DNA of 64,000 bases from the NCBI RefSeq assembly GCF_022230925.1, contig NZ_JAKKFH010000008.1, forward strand, positions 1 through 64,000, given 5' to 3'. The position numbers and the translations under genes are program-made. Of the stretch, positions 8,521 to 17,998 are shown in pieces (position 1 is the first letter of the stretch; each line of letters begins with the position of its first letter). The DNA comes from Micromonospora alfalfae. GTDB lineage: Bacteria; Actinomycetota; Actinomycetes; Mycobacteriales; Micromonosporaceae. The notes beneath the pieces were generated by a model that worked only from the letters and a program-made list of their open reading frames with translations, made no database searches and had not been told where the DNA came from.

Positions 8521-9686
8521 CGGGTCTCGCCCCCAACCCCCCGGGTGTCACCGGCGGCCAGCCCGGCGAACCGCTCCGCCCGGCGGGCGAACCGGGCCTG
8601 GTCGCGCTCGAACACCTCGCCGGCCACCGTCGCGAGGACCCGGGCCGGCTCCACAAGGTCGGTCCTGGAGGCGGTGGCGACAACGTCGGACCACTCCGCC
8701 GGCACCGCGTCGGCGCCACCGAGCGCCCCGGCGATGGCGGCGGCCATGGTGGCTGTGGAGTCGGCGTCCCGGCCATAGTTGACCGAGCCGAGCACCGCGG
8801 CCCGGAAGTCGCCGCCGGCCACCACGAGCATGCCGAGAGCCACCGGCAGCTCCTCGATGGCGTGCAGCCGGCTGGGCCGCCGCGCGCCGAGGCCGGGGCT
8901 GCGGTACTCCTCCCCCACCGTGTCGTAGGGGGCGACGGCGGCCCGCAGCGCCGGGATGGCCTGCTTCCAGTCGTGGTGGCCGCGGGCCTCCTTGACCACC
9001 GCGTCGATGGCCGCGCGGGTGCCGTCGCGGGCCAGGTCCAGCGCCGCCACGACGACGTCCTCGACACCCGCGCCGGGCGTCGCGGCCGCCGCGACCGCTG
9101 CCGCGAACACGGCGGCGGCCTCCCGACCGTAGCTGTGCTGGTGCGCGCCGGCGATCTCCACCGCCTCGGCGTACGCCCCGGCCGGGTCGCCGGCGTTGAC
9201 GATGCCGACCGGGGCCATGTACATGGCCGCGCCACAGTTGACGATGTTGCCGACCCCGGCCTCGCGCGGGTCCGCGTGGGCGTGGTGCAGTCGGGTGACC
9301 AGCCACCGCTCGGCGGCTGCGAGCCGGTGGAAGGTCACCCCGTCGCGCTCCAGGTCGGGGATGTACACCACCCGCTCGATCAGGTCGGGAACCAGCAGCT
9401 CCACCACGTCGTACGCGTCGAGGTGGTCCCGTTTGGCCGCGTACGCGCGGACCAGGGCGTGGGTCATCAACGTGTCGTCGGTGATGTGCCCGTCGCCCTT
9501 GTGGTACGGCGCGAGGGGCCGCGCGGTGGCCCAGTCGGCGTGGTACGGGGGCACGATGCCCTCGACCCAGCCGCCGAAGCGGGTGCGGATCTGCTCGGGC
9601 AGCGCCGTCTCGGTGGCGCCACCCAGGGCGTCTCCGACCGCGGCGCCGACCAGGCAACCGACCGATGTGTCGAGCAAGAGTGACAT
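8517..9686 (-). CDS. ADP-ribosylglycohydrolase family protein (first copy)
   Basis: This is a 389-residue ARH-family hydrolase. The N-terminal GCLVGAAVGDALGGATE, the metal motif ITDDT (68-72) and the C-terminal YGRDADST (304-311) are the canonical two-Mg site of the fold. No signal peptide is seen, so it acts in the cytoplasm. It starts 4 bases after the stop of the solute-binding protein gene and is translationally coupled to the second ARH gene. In a transporter operon it is likelier to be a catabolic N- or O-ribosidase than a reverser of protein ADP-ribosylation. That is an inference from context. Confidence 0.9.
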   Translation of the reverse strand: MSLLLDTSVGCLVGAAVGDALGGATETALPEQIRTRFGGWVEGIVPPYHADWATARPLAPYHKGDGHITDDTLMTHALVRAYAAKRDHLDAYDVVELLVPDLIERVVYIPDLERDGVTFHRLAAAERWLVTRLHHAHADPREAGVGNIVNCGAAMYMAPVGIVNAGDPAGAYAEAVEIAGAHQHSYGREAAAVFAAAVAAAATPGAGVEDVVVAALDLARDGTRAAIDAVVKEARGHHDWKQAIPALRAAVAPYDTVGEEYRSPGLGARRPSRLHAIEELPVALGMLVVAGGDFRAAVLGSVNYGRDADSTATMAAAIAGALGGADAVPAEWSDVVATASRTDLVEPARVLATVAGEVFERDQARFARRAERFAGLAAGDTRGVGGETR

Positions 9687-9690
9687 GTCG

Positions 9691-10983
9691 TTACCTCAGA
9701 ACCTGCTTGCCACCGTCGACCAGCTGCGTGCCGAGCTGATCGAGGGTGATCTTGTTGGCGAAGTACTGCTGGAGGGCCGGCGTGGCGTACTTGGTCTTCC
9801 ACTCCGGGTAGCCGTCGGCCTGCTGGAACGGGGCGACGGTCAGGTCCGTGGCGCTGTCCGCGGCGACGTCCCAGCCCTGCTTGCCGGCGGTGAGCTTGAC
9901 CAGTTCCTCGTTGGCCTGCTTGCCGGTCGGCACCAACCAGTCGCCCTTGGCCAGGGCCGCCATGTTGGTCGGGTTCAGGAAGTACTCCAGGAACTGCGCG
10001 GCCTGCTTCTTGTGCTTGCTGTCCTCGGAGATGGACAGCGTCTGCGGGTTGGCGGCCTGCTTGCTGGAGAGCCCCTTGATCGGGGGCAGTGTGACCCACT
10101 CGAAGCCGGCCGGCGCCTGCTCGACCATCTGCTGGCGCAGCGACACCGAGCCGGGCAGCATCACGTACTTGCCGCCGAAGAAGCCGGGCAGGGTGTCCGC
10201 GCCGCTCATGCCGAGCGCCTCCGGGGAGGCGGACTTGGCGGTGTAGAGCATGTCGTGGATCCGCTTCGGGATCTCCTTCTCCGCGTCGCCGACCTTGACC
10301 TCGGTGCGGCCACCGTCGCCGTAGAAGAATTTGCCGTCGTAGTTGAGCGCCAGGTTCAGCACCCGGTTGGTCGGCGACTTCAGCGCCCAGGCCGCGCCGT
10401 ACTGGCCGGGCTTGGTGAGCTTCTGCGCGTTGGCCTGGAACTCGTCCCAGGTCCAGCCGCCGTCGGCCGGCGGCACCGCGACACCGGCGGCGTCGAGCAA
10501 CTTCTTGTTGGCGATGACGACCTGCGACTCCAGCAGGAACGGCACACCGGTGACCTTGCCGTCGACGGTGGTGGTGTCCCAGATGCCCTTGTCGATCTGG
10601 CCCTTCAGGTCGTCGGAGACCAGGTCGGAGAGGTCGGCCAGGTAGCCCTGCTTGCTGAACTCGCCAATCGAGGACGCCTCGTAGTGCACGATGTCCGGCG
10701 CGTCGCCGCCCTCGAACGAGGTGAGCAGCTGGTCGTGCACCGAGTTCCAGTCACCCTGGACGTACTCGACCTGGATGTCCGGGTGCTCGGCGTTCCACTT
10801 GGCGACCAGATCCTTGTTTACCTGCAACGACTCCTTCTGCCAGGCGAGGCTGAGGAAGCGCAGCTTGGCCGGGCCGGAGGTGGCCTCGTCGTCGCCGCCG
10901 GCACCGCACGCGGTGAGCGCGCCGAGGCCGATGACCGCGACCGCGGCGCCCGCCGCGAGTCGACGGAATCGGGTACGGAGCAT
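9691..10983 (-). CDS. Sugar-type ABC transporter solute-binding lipoprotein
   Basis: This is a 430-residue family 1 extracellular solute-binding protein. The signal peptide ends in a lipobox (ALTAC, Cys about residue 26), followed by GAGGDDEA. The mature part has the usual LRFLSLAWQKE start, WNAEHPDIQVEYVQGDW, and a late WKTKYATPALQQYFANKI. Its job is to capture the substrate outside the cell and deliver it to the two permeases encoded just upstream. It lies 39 bases after the MalG-like gene. No ATPase gene is present in the operon, so a shared MsiK-type ATPase is presumably used. Confidence 0.9.
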   Translation of the reverse strand: MLRTRFRRLAAGAAVAVIGLGALTACGAGGDDEATSGPAKLRFLSLAWQKESLQVNKDLVAKWNAEHPDIQVEYVQGDWNSVHDQLLTSFEGGDAPDIVHYEASSIGEFSKQGYLADLSDLVSDDLKGQIDKGIWDTTTVDGKVTGVPFLLESQVVIANKKLLDAAGVAVPPADGGWTWDEFQANAQKLTKPGQYGAAWALKSPTNRVLNLALNYDGKFFYGDGGRTEVKVGDAEKEIPKRIHDMLYTAKSASPEALGMSGADTLPGFFGGKYVMLPGSVSLRQQMVEQAPAGFEWVTLPPIKGLSSKQAANPQTLSISEDSKHKKQAAQFLEYFLNPTNMAALAKGDWLVPTGKQANEELVKLTAGKQGWDVAADSATDLTVAPFQQADGYPEWKTKYATPALQQYFANKITLDQLGTQLVDGGKQVLR

Positions 10984-11022
10984 GGGGGTTACCTCCTTGG
11001 TGGTGGTGGTTGGGGGGACGGG

Positions 11023-11862
11023 TCAGCCCTTGACCGCGCCCGCGAGCGACCCGGACGAGAGCCGGCGCTGCATGAACGCGAAGAAGATCAGGCTGGGCAG
11101 TGTGGCCAGCAGTGAGCCGGCGGCCAGGGGTCCCAGCCGGGCGGTGCCCTCGATGCCGACGAACCGGGCCAGCGCCACCGGCAGGGTGGCCAACTCCGGG
11201 GTCTTGATCAGCACCAGTGCGAAGAAGAACTCGTTCCAGGCCGAGATGAAGGAGAACAGCGCGGTAGCGACCAGACCCGGGGCGAGCAACGGAAAGACCA
11301 CCCGCCGCAGGACCTGCACCCGGGTGGCGCCGTCGACCGAGGCAGCCTCCTCCAGCTCCCTCGGGATGTTGCGGACGAAGCCCTGCAACATCCACAGCGC
11401 GAACGGCAGCGCCCAGACCACGTAGATCAGCACCAGCCCGGCGTGCGTGTTGGCCAGGCCGACCTGCCGCAGCACCAGGAAGATCGGGATGATCAGCAGC
11501 ACGAACGGGAAGAGCTGGGACAACAGCACCCAGCCCAGCGCGGCGGTGCCGAGCTTGGAGCGGAACCGGGCGAGGGCGTACGACGCCGGCATGGCGACCA
11601 GCACTGTCAGCACCGCCGAGGCGAGGGAGACCTGGAGGCTGTTGAGCGCCGCCCGACCCAGTTCCTGTTCGGTGAACGCCTGCACGAAGTTCTGCAGTGT
11701 CGGGTTGTCCGGGATCAACGTCGGGTGCAGGCGTACCAGCTCGCGCGGCGGTTTGAACGCCGTGGAGAGCAGCCAGACCAGCGGGAACCCGAGGAAGATC
11801 AGGTAGCCGGCGAGCGCCAGGTACTGAAGCGTCCGGCTCGTGCGGCTCGGTTTTCCGAACAT
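11023..11862 (-). CDS. Sugar ABC transporter permease, MalG type
   Basis: This 279-residue inner-membrane permease has about six hydrophobic segments. The EAA loop is clear (EEAASVDGATRVQVLRRVVFPLLAPG, about 185-210), the coupling helix that contacts the ATPase. It is separated from the MalF-like gene by a single base. It forms a heterodimeric channel with that neighbour for the compound captured by the downstream-encoded binding protein. Confidence 0.92.
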   Translation of the reverse strand: MFGKPSRTSRTLQYLALAGYLIFLGFPLVWLLSTAFKPPRELVRLHPTLIPDNPTLQNFVQAFTEQELGRAALNSLQVSLASAVLTVLVAMPASYALARFRSKLGTAALGWVLLSQLFPFVLLIIPIFLVLRQVGLANTHAGLVLIYVVWALPFALWMLQGFVRNIPRELEEAASVDGATRVQVLRRVVFPLLAPGLVATALFSFISAWNEFFFALVLIKTPELATLPVALARFVGIEGTARLGPLAAGSLLATLPSLIFFAFMQRRLSSGSLAGAVKG

Positions 11863-11863
11863 G

Positions 11864-12799
11864 TCAGTTCGCCTCCCTGAGCCGGCGACGGAGATAGACA
11901 GCGAGCAGCGCGATGATGATCACGACCATGACGTTGCCGAGCGCCGCCGCGTAGCCGTAGTTGCCGTAGCGGAACGCCTCCTCGTACGCGAAGAGCATCG
12001 GCAGCATCGTCTTGCCGCCCGGTCCACCGGCGGTGAGCACGTAGACCAGGCCGAACGAGTTGAAGTTCCAGATGAAGTCCAGCGAGGTGATCGCCACGAT
12101 CACCGGCGCCAGCGCGGGCAGCGTGACGTGCCGGAACCGGTGCCAGGTACTCGCCCCGTCCACCGCCGCCGCCTCGTGCAGCTCGCGACCCACGCCCTGC
12201 AGGCCGGCGAGCAGGACGACTGTGGTCTGCGGCATGCCCGCCCAGACCCCGACGATGATCACCGCGGGCAGGGCGGTGCTGAAGTCGCCCAGCCAGTTCG
12301 TCCGCAGTCCGTCAGCGCCGATTCGGTGGAAGAACTCGTTGATCAGGCCGGCGTCGGGGTGGTAGACGAGCTTCCACAGGATGCCGACCACGACGGGCGG
12401 CATCGCCCACGGCACGACGGCCAGCACCCGCGCCACACCTCGGAACCGCAGTTGCTGGTTGAGCAGCAGCGCCAGCCCGAGGGCGAGCAGGAACTGCAAC
12501 ACCGTCACCCCGACCGCCCAGAGCAGGCCGATCTTGAACGAGTTCCAGAACAGCTCGTCGCCGAGGAGTTCCCGGTAGTTGGCCAGGCCGGTGAAGCTGA
12601 CCTCGACGTTGCGCCCGGCGCGGGCGTCGGTGAAGCCGAGGTAGATGCCGCGCAGCAGCGGGAACACCGACAGCACCACGATCGGCAGCAGCGACGGCAG
12701 CAACAGAAGATAGATGGTGGTGCGGTCGGAGCGGAACCGGTTGCGCCGGCGGGCCGGGTCGGCCCGCTCGACGTCCGGCCGCTCGGCCAGGGTGGTCAT
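11864..12799 (-). CDS. Sugar ABC transporter permease, MalF/UgpA type
   Basis: This is a 311-residue permease. A basic cytoplasmic N terminus is followed by about six membrane segments and an EAA loop (HEAAAVDGASTWHRFRHVTLPALAP). The ATG at 12799 overlaps the stop of the LacI gene (ATGA), so the regulator and transporter are translated together. It partners with the MalG-type permease. Confidence 0.92.
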   Translation of the reverse strand: MTTLAERPDVERADPARRRNRFRSDRTTIYLLLLPSLLPIVVLSVFPLLRGIYLGFTDARAGRNVEVSFTGLANYRELLGDELFWNSFKIGLLWAVGVTVLQFLLALGLALLLNQQLRFRGVARVLAVVPWAMPPVVVGILWKLVYHPDAGLINEFFHRIGADGLRTNWLGDFSTALPAVIIVGVWAGMPQTTVVLLAGLQGVGRELHEAAAVDGASTWHRFRHVTLPALAPVIVAITSLDFIWNFNSFGLVYVLTAGGPGGKTMLPMLFAYEEAFRYGNYGYAAALGNVMVVIIIALLAVYLRRRLREAN

Positions 12800-13890
12800 G
12801 CGGTCACCCCTTCGCTGGACGGGTGGGTGGTCGGTGGGCCGGCGGCGGGTCGAGGGGCCGGCACCGTCGCCGCGCTGGACGCGCGGACGACGAGGTTCGG
12901 CGGCACCTGCTCGCGTCGCGGCGGCAGTGTGGCGTCGGCAATGCGTTGCAGGAGCAGTTCGGCGGCTCGGCGACCACGCTCGGCCGAGCCGAGCGAGACG
13001 CTGGAGAGCTGGGGAAACATCATCCGGGCCAGTTCGGTGTCGTCCATGCCGACCAGTGCCACGTCCTGCGGCACCCGACGACCGGCGACCAGCAGGGCGT
13101 GCAGCGCGCCAACCGCGATGAGGTCATTGGCGCAGACCAGGGCGTCCGGGTCGGCGCGGGCGAGCAGCCGCTCGGTGGCGGCGCGGCCGGCGGCGTACTG
13201 GAAGTCGCCGACCTCGATGAGCGCGGCGTCGAGCGGAATGCCGTGTCCGGCCAGGGCGGCCCGGAATCCGGCGTCGCGGGCGGCGCCGGGGACGGTGTCG
13301 AGCGGGCCGTTGACGAAGCCGATCCGCCGTCGGCCGGTGGCGACGAGATGGTCCACGGCCAGCGCCACACCGTGCCGTGAGTCGGTACGCACGTTGTCGA
13401 TCGGGGCGTCCGCGCCGAGCTGGCCGACGACCACCACGGGCACCGGACTGTCCACCAGCGCGGTGAGGTGGTCGTCGGTGACCCGGATCGGCGAGACGAT
13501 CATGCCGTCCACGTAGCGGTTGGCCAGCCGACGCAGCAGGGCGGTCTCGTTGTCGATCCGCCCACCGGTGGCGTGCACCAGCAGTTGCCGCCCGGAGGAC
13601 GCGACAACTGCCTCGATGGCCCGCATCATCTCCACGTAGACCGGGTTGCCGATGTCCTCCACGGCGAGCGCGACGAGACCGGTGCGCTGGGACTGCAACG
13701 ACCGGGCGATCGCGTTGGGCACGTAGCCGACCTCGGCCGCCGCCTCGCGAACCTTGCGGATCGTCTCGGGGCTGCCGCCGACGCCGTTGAGCACCCGCGA
13801 GGCGGACGCGATGGAGACGCCGGCGCGGGCGGCGACGGTGTGCACCGTGGGCCGACCGTCCGCCGGTTCCTGTAAACGTTTACGACCCAC
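12796..13890 (-). CDS. LacI-family repressor of the ARH/ribokinase uptake operon
   Basis: This is a 364-residue LacI/GalR-type regulator: the HTH is PTVHTVAARAGVSIASASRVLNG, the hinge-region sequence is YVPNAIARSLQSQRTG, and it is followed by a periplasmic-binding-protein-like sensor domain. GTG 13890 was chosen since GGAGG stands 8 bases upstream; a TTG at 13944 would add 18 residues. It is the first gene of its own operon. Three AACGTTT-centred palindromes lie at and upstream of its start, so autorepression relieved by the imported sugar or a metabolite is the simplest model. One palindrome falls within its first codons. Confidence 0.9.
   Translation of the reverse strand: MGRKRLQEPADGRPTVHTVAARAGVSIASASRVLNGVGGSPETIRKVREAAAEVGYVPNAIARSLQSQRTGLVALAVEDIGNPVYVEMMRAIEAVVASSGRQLLVHATGGRIDNETALLRRLANRYVDGMIVSPIRVTDDHLTALVDSPVPVVVVGQLGADAPIDNVRTDSRHGVALAVDHLVATGRRRIGFVNGPLDTVPGAARDAGFRAALAGHGIPLDAALIEVGDFQYAAGRAATERLLARADPDALVCANDLIAVGALHALLVAGRRVPQDVALVGMDDTELARMMFPQLSSVSLGSAERGRRAAELLLQRIADATLPPRREQVPPNLVVRASSAATVPAPRPAAGPPTTHPSSEGVTA
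13871..13884. promoter_or_regulatory. LacI operator 1 (TGTAAACGTTTACG), overlapping the start of the lacI-type gene
   Basis: TGTAAACGTTTACG is an almost perfect palindrome with the central CG typical of LacI-family operators. It covers about codons 3-7 of the regulator when the preferred GTG start is used. Confidence 0.75.
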
Positions 13891-13913
13891 GTCCGGCACC
13901 TCCACCCGATAGC

Positions 13914-13927
13914 TGTAAACGTTTCCG
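13914..13927. promoter_or_regulatory. LacI operator 2 (TGTAAACGTTTCCG)
   Basis: This is a second copy of the palindrome, 43 bp (about four helical turns) upstream of operator 1 and in the promoter/leader region of the operon. The spacing suits bending or looping by a LacI dimer pair. Confidence 0.75.
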
Positions 13928-13970
13928 GGGAGTCTGCTCCGCAAGCGCCAGAGAGGTCAACCCCCCGTTA

Positions 13971-13983
13971 CGAAAACGTTTCC
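13971..13983. promoter_or_regulatory. LacI operator 3 (CGAAAACGTTTCC)
   Basis: This is a third, weaker match to the same palindrome, 57 bp upstream of operator 2. The stretch 13891-14003 between the regulator and the hairpin must hold the operon promoter, but I cannot assign a confident -35/-10 pair. Confidence 0.6.
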
Positions 13984-14003
13984 AACCACCCCACCCCCAC
14001 CCC

Positions 14004-14059
14004 GTTGATCATGAAGTTATTGCCGCGACACGCCGCCGCGGAGGGCAATAACTTCATGA

Positions 14060-14064
<5 letters not shown>
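14004..14064. terminator. Long AT-rich inverted repeat at the 3' end of the ABC-F gene
   Basis: There are two perfectly complementary 21-base arms (14004-14024 and 14044-14064) around a 19-nt GC-rich loop. The arm begins GTTGATCATGAAG and is strikingly AT-richer than its surroundings. The stop codon of the ABC-F gene (14060-14062) lies within the arm, so it can end that transcript; it also insulates the LacI operon promoter. No T run follows. Confidence 0.75.
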
Positions 14065-15694
<1,630 letters not shown>

Positions 15695-15808
15695 GGGGGA
15701 CCTCGGAGAAGGACGATCCGGGGCGCACACCGGCACCCCGGCGGAGCAGGACATGACGACGGAGGCCGCGGCGACAAAGGCGCGATCACGCGCCCGTCGG
15801 CGGCCGGT

Positions 15809-15846
15809 CCGGGTGCTCACCCGGAGATGTCGTCGTCACCTGCCAC
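15809..15846 (-). promoter_or_regulatory. Possible leader peptide and hairpin upstream of the ABC-F gene
   Basis: On the minus strand GTG at 15846, with GGAG about 5 bases before it, opens a 9-codon frame (VAGDDDISG) ending at TGA 15817-15819. The stop lies inside a perfect hairpin CCGGGT-GAGC-ACCCGG (15809-15824). ABC-F genes are often controlled by ribosome stalling on such leaders. The evidence here is limited to position and layout. The remainder of 15695-15905 holds nothing else I recognise. Confidence 0.3.
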
Positions 15847-15905
15847 GCCTGCTCCGATCTCCGACAACTCGGGCGCAAGAATAACTCGGCGTCGCTGGCT
15901 TCGGT

Positions 15906-16085
15906 TCAGCTCCCGCCCATGCTCGACGAGCTGTTGTCCGACGAGTTGCCCCGGCGGGACGTGTATCGGCCTGCCAGTCGCCCGGCCCGAGCGCGACGCC
16001 CCAGCACACCGATGATCACCAGCAGCAGGCCGGCGAAGATCACGACTCCGCCGCCCACCAGTGCCGCCGCCGTTCCTGCTGACAT
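15906..16085 (-). CDS. Small single-pass membrane protein with Ser-rich tail
   Basis: This is a 59-residue protein: a short N terminus, one strong membrane helix (about residues 7-28, GGGVVIFAGLLLVIIGVLG), an Arg-rich cytoplasmic stretch (RRARAGRLAGRYTSRRG) and a Ser/Asn tail ending SSSSMGGS. ATG 16085 has GGAGAGAGG about 9 bases upstream. I do not recognise a family. It lies between TetR and ABC-F, all on the minus strand, with gaps of 59 and 211 bases. Confidence 0.6.
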   Translation of the reverse strand: MSAGTAAALVGGGVVIFAGLLLVIIGVLGRRARAGRLAGRYTSRRGNSSDNSSSSMGGS

Positions 16086-16144
16086 GACCGACCGCCTCTC
16101 TCCGACTGTGACCGGTACGGCCAGACGAGCAGATCCTGACACGG

Positions 16145-16750
16145 TCAGGCCGTTCGGGCACCGGCCCGCAGCGAGTCGATGGTGAGGTCGAGGACGGCTT
16201 CGAGGTGGTCGGTCTTTCCGGTGGAGAGCAGCAGGAGGACGCCGCCCTGGATGCCGGCGAGCAGCGCCGCGGCGGAGCGGTCGGCGTCCACCTCCGAGGC
16301 GATGTCCCCGGTCGACTGCATGTGCCGGATGCCGTCGACGATCGCGTTCTGCCAGCGCCACATGAGCCCGGTCACGATTGCCTGCGCGCCCGGCGCCCGC
16401 CGCCCGGTCTGGCCGAGGAGACCGTTGAGCGGGCATTTCACCCCCTGCGCGCGGTAGCGCTCGATCAGCCGCTCGCGCCACGCCAACCAAGCCGGCCAGG
16501 ACGTCAGGTTGCTGAGCATCGGCTCCTGGTCGAGCAGGACCTGGTCGGCCTCGTGCTGGGCCACCGCGAGCAGCAATCCCTCCTTCCCGTCGGGGAAGTA
16601 GTGGAAGAGCTGGCCCTTGCTGGTGCCGGTGTGGGCCATCACGTCCTCGAGGCGGACCTCGTCGACGCCGCGCTCACGGATCTCGGCGGCCGCACCGGCG
16701 ACGATCCGCGCCCGGGTCGCCTCGCCCTTGCGGGTCAACGCCCGTGTCAT
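16145..16750 (-). CDS. TetR-family regulator of the divergent oxidoreductase genes
   Basis: This is a 201-residue TetR regulator. The N-terminal HTH (about 10-55) contains the characteristic VRLEDVMAHTGTSKGQLFHYFPDGKE. The C-terminal ligand domain has a Cys in VKCPLNGLLGQ, as in the TetR_C group common near short-chain and aldo-keto reductases. It is divergent from an aldo-keto reductase gene, with two near-identical palindromes in the 133-base gap, implying it represses that operon and itself. Confidence 0.9.
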   Translation of the reverse strand: MTRALTRKGEATRARIVAGAAAEIRERGVDEVRLEDVMAHTGTSKGQLFHYFPDGKEGLLLAVAQHEADQVLLDQEPMLSNLTSWPAWLAWRERLIERYRAQGVKCPLNGLLGQTGRRAPGAQAIVTGLMWRWQNAIVDGIRHMQSTGDIASEVDADRSAAALLAGIQGGVLLLLSTGKTDHLEAVLDLTIDSLRAGARTA

Positions 16751-16764
16751 GAGAACTCCTGTTC

Positions 16765-16781
16765 TGGACCTGGGGGGTCCA
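16765..16781. promoter_or_regulatory. TetR operator A
   Basis: TGGACC-N5-GGTCCA, a perfect dyad, 15 bases upstream of the tetR-type ATG. It shares its half-site with operator B, supporting binding by the adjacent regulator. Confidence 0.75.
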
Positions 16782-16797
16782 ACCCTACGTCGGATTT

Positions 16798-16813
16798 TGG
16801 ACTTGCAGGTCCA
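16798..16813. promoter_or_regulatory. TetR operator B
   Basis: TGGACT-N4-GGTCCA, flanked by T runs (TTTTGG before, TTTTT after). Its centre is about 32 bp from that of operator A, or three helical turns, so both sites face the same side of the DNA. Confidence 0.75.
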
Positions 16814-16883
16814 TTTTTGCCGAGCAAAGGTCTGGAACACGCGGTCCGCAACGGGCCGACACCACGATCGGGAGGGCACCACC

Positions 16884-17987
16884 GTGAACCACTACTACCT
16901 GCTCGGGCGGTCCGGTCTGCGGGTGAGCCGGCTGGCGCTGGGCACCATGAACTTCGGCGTCGACGGGTTCCACGCCGCGTACGGCAAGACCGAGGAGGAG
17001 TCAGAGCCGATCTTCCGCCAGTATCTGGAGGCGGGCGGGAACTTCATCGACACGGCGGACTTCTACACCGCCGGGGAGAGCGAGAAGATCCTCGGCCGCC
17101 TGATCGACCGGGCCGGCGTCCGCGAACGGCTCGTACTCACCAGCAAGTTCACCAACACCGTCGACCCGGCCGACCCGAACGCCAGCGGCAACGGCCGCAA
17201 GCACATCATGCGGGCCGTGGAGGCGTCGCTGCGCCGGCTCGGCACCGACTACATCGACCTGTACCTGCTGCACACCTGGGACCGGATCACCCCGGTCGAG
17301 GAGGTCGTGCACACCCTCGACGACCTGGTGCGCTCCGGCAAGATCCGGTACGCCGGGCTCTCCGACGTACCGGCCTGGTACGCGGCCCGCGCGCAGAGCT
17401 ACGCAGAGGCGCACGGCCTGGCCCCAATGATCAACATGCAGCTCCCGTACTCGCTTGTCGGCCGGGGCATCGAGGCCGAGTTCGTGTCGATGGCCCAGAA
17501 CCTGGGCATGGGCCTCACCGCGTGGAGCCCGATCGGCGGTGGCCTGCTCAGTGGCAAGTACCGACGGACCAGCGAGGGCCTGAGCGGGACCGGCCGGTTG
17601 ACCAACCCCAGCGCCGCGGGTCGGGAGATCAGCCCCAACGACTGGAAGGTCATCGAAGCCCTCGAGAGCGTGGCCACCGACCTGGGTCGCAGCATGGCCC
17701 AGGTCGCGATCAACTGGGTCGCCACCCAGCCCGCCGTCGCCTCGGTGATCATCGGGGCGAGCAGCGCCGAGCAGGTCAGCAGCAACTTCGAGGCGCTCGA
17801 CTTCGAGATCCCGGCCGACGCCCGTCGCCGGCTCGACGAGGCCAGCGCCCCGGACCTCGGGCTGCCGTACGGCATGTTCACCCCGCAGTACCAGTCCTGG
17901 GTGGTGAGCCCCGGCCTCGGCATCGGCGACAAGCCGGCCGGCTACGCCCCGCCGGTGTTCAACGCCGCCGCCGGGCCGACCAAGTGA
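16884..17987 (+). CDS. Aldo-keto reductase
   Basis: This is a 367-residue NADPH-dependent aldo-keto reductase. It shows GLRVSRLALGTMNFG, the catalytic Asp/Tyr region NFIDTADFYTAGESEKILG, the Lys in LVLTSKFT, and the cofactor-binding late segment SVIIGASSAEQVSSNFEALDFE. GTG 16884 has GGGAGGG 7 bases upstream. It is the first gene of a run with a SnoaL-like and a quinone oxidoreductase gene. Induction by loss of TetR binding at the two operators is likely. Substrate unknown; such sets are often carbonyl-detoxification units. Confidence 0.9.
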   Translation: MNHYYLLGRSGLRVSRLALGTMNFGVDGFHAAYGKTEEESEPIFRQYLEAGGNFIDTADFYTAGESEKILGRLIDRAGVRERLVLTSKFTNTVDPADPNASGNGRKHIMRAVEASLRRLGTDYIDLYLLHTWDRITPVEEVVHTLDDLVRSGKIRYAGLSDVPAWYAARAQSYAEAHGLAPMINMQLPYSLVGRGIEAEFVSMAQNLGMGLTAWSPIGGGLLSGKYRRTSEGLSGTGRLTNPSAAGREISPNDWKVIEALESVATDLGRSMAQVAINWVATQPAVASVIIGASSAEQVSSNFEALDFEIPADARRRLDEASAPDLGLPYGMFTPQYQSWVVSPGLGIGDKPAGYAPPVFNAAAGPTK

Positions 17988-17998
17988 AGGGACCGGAC

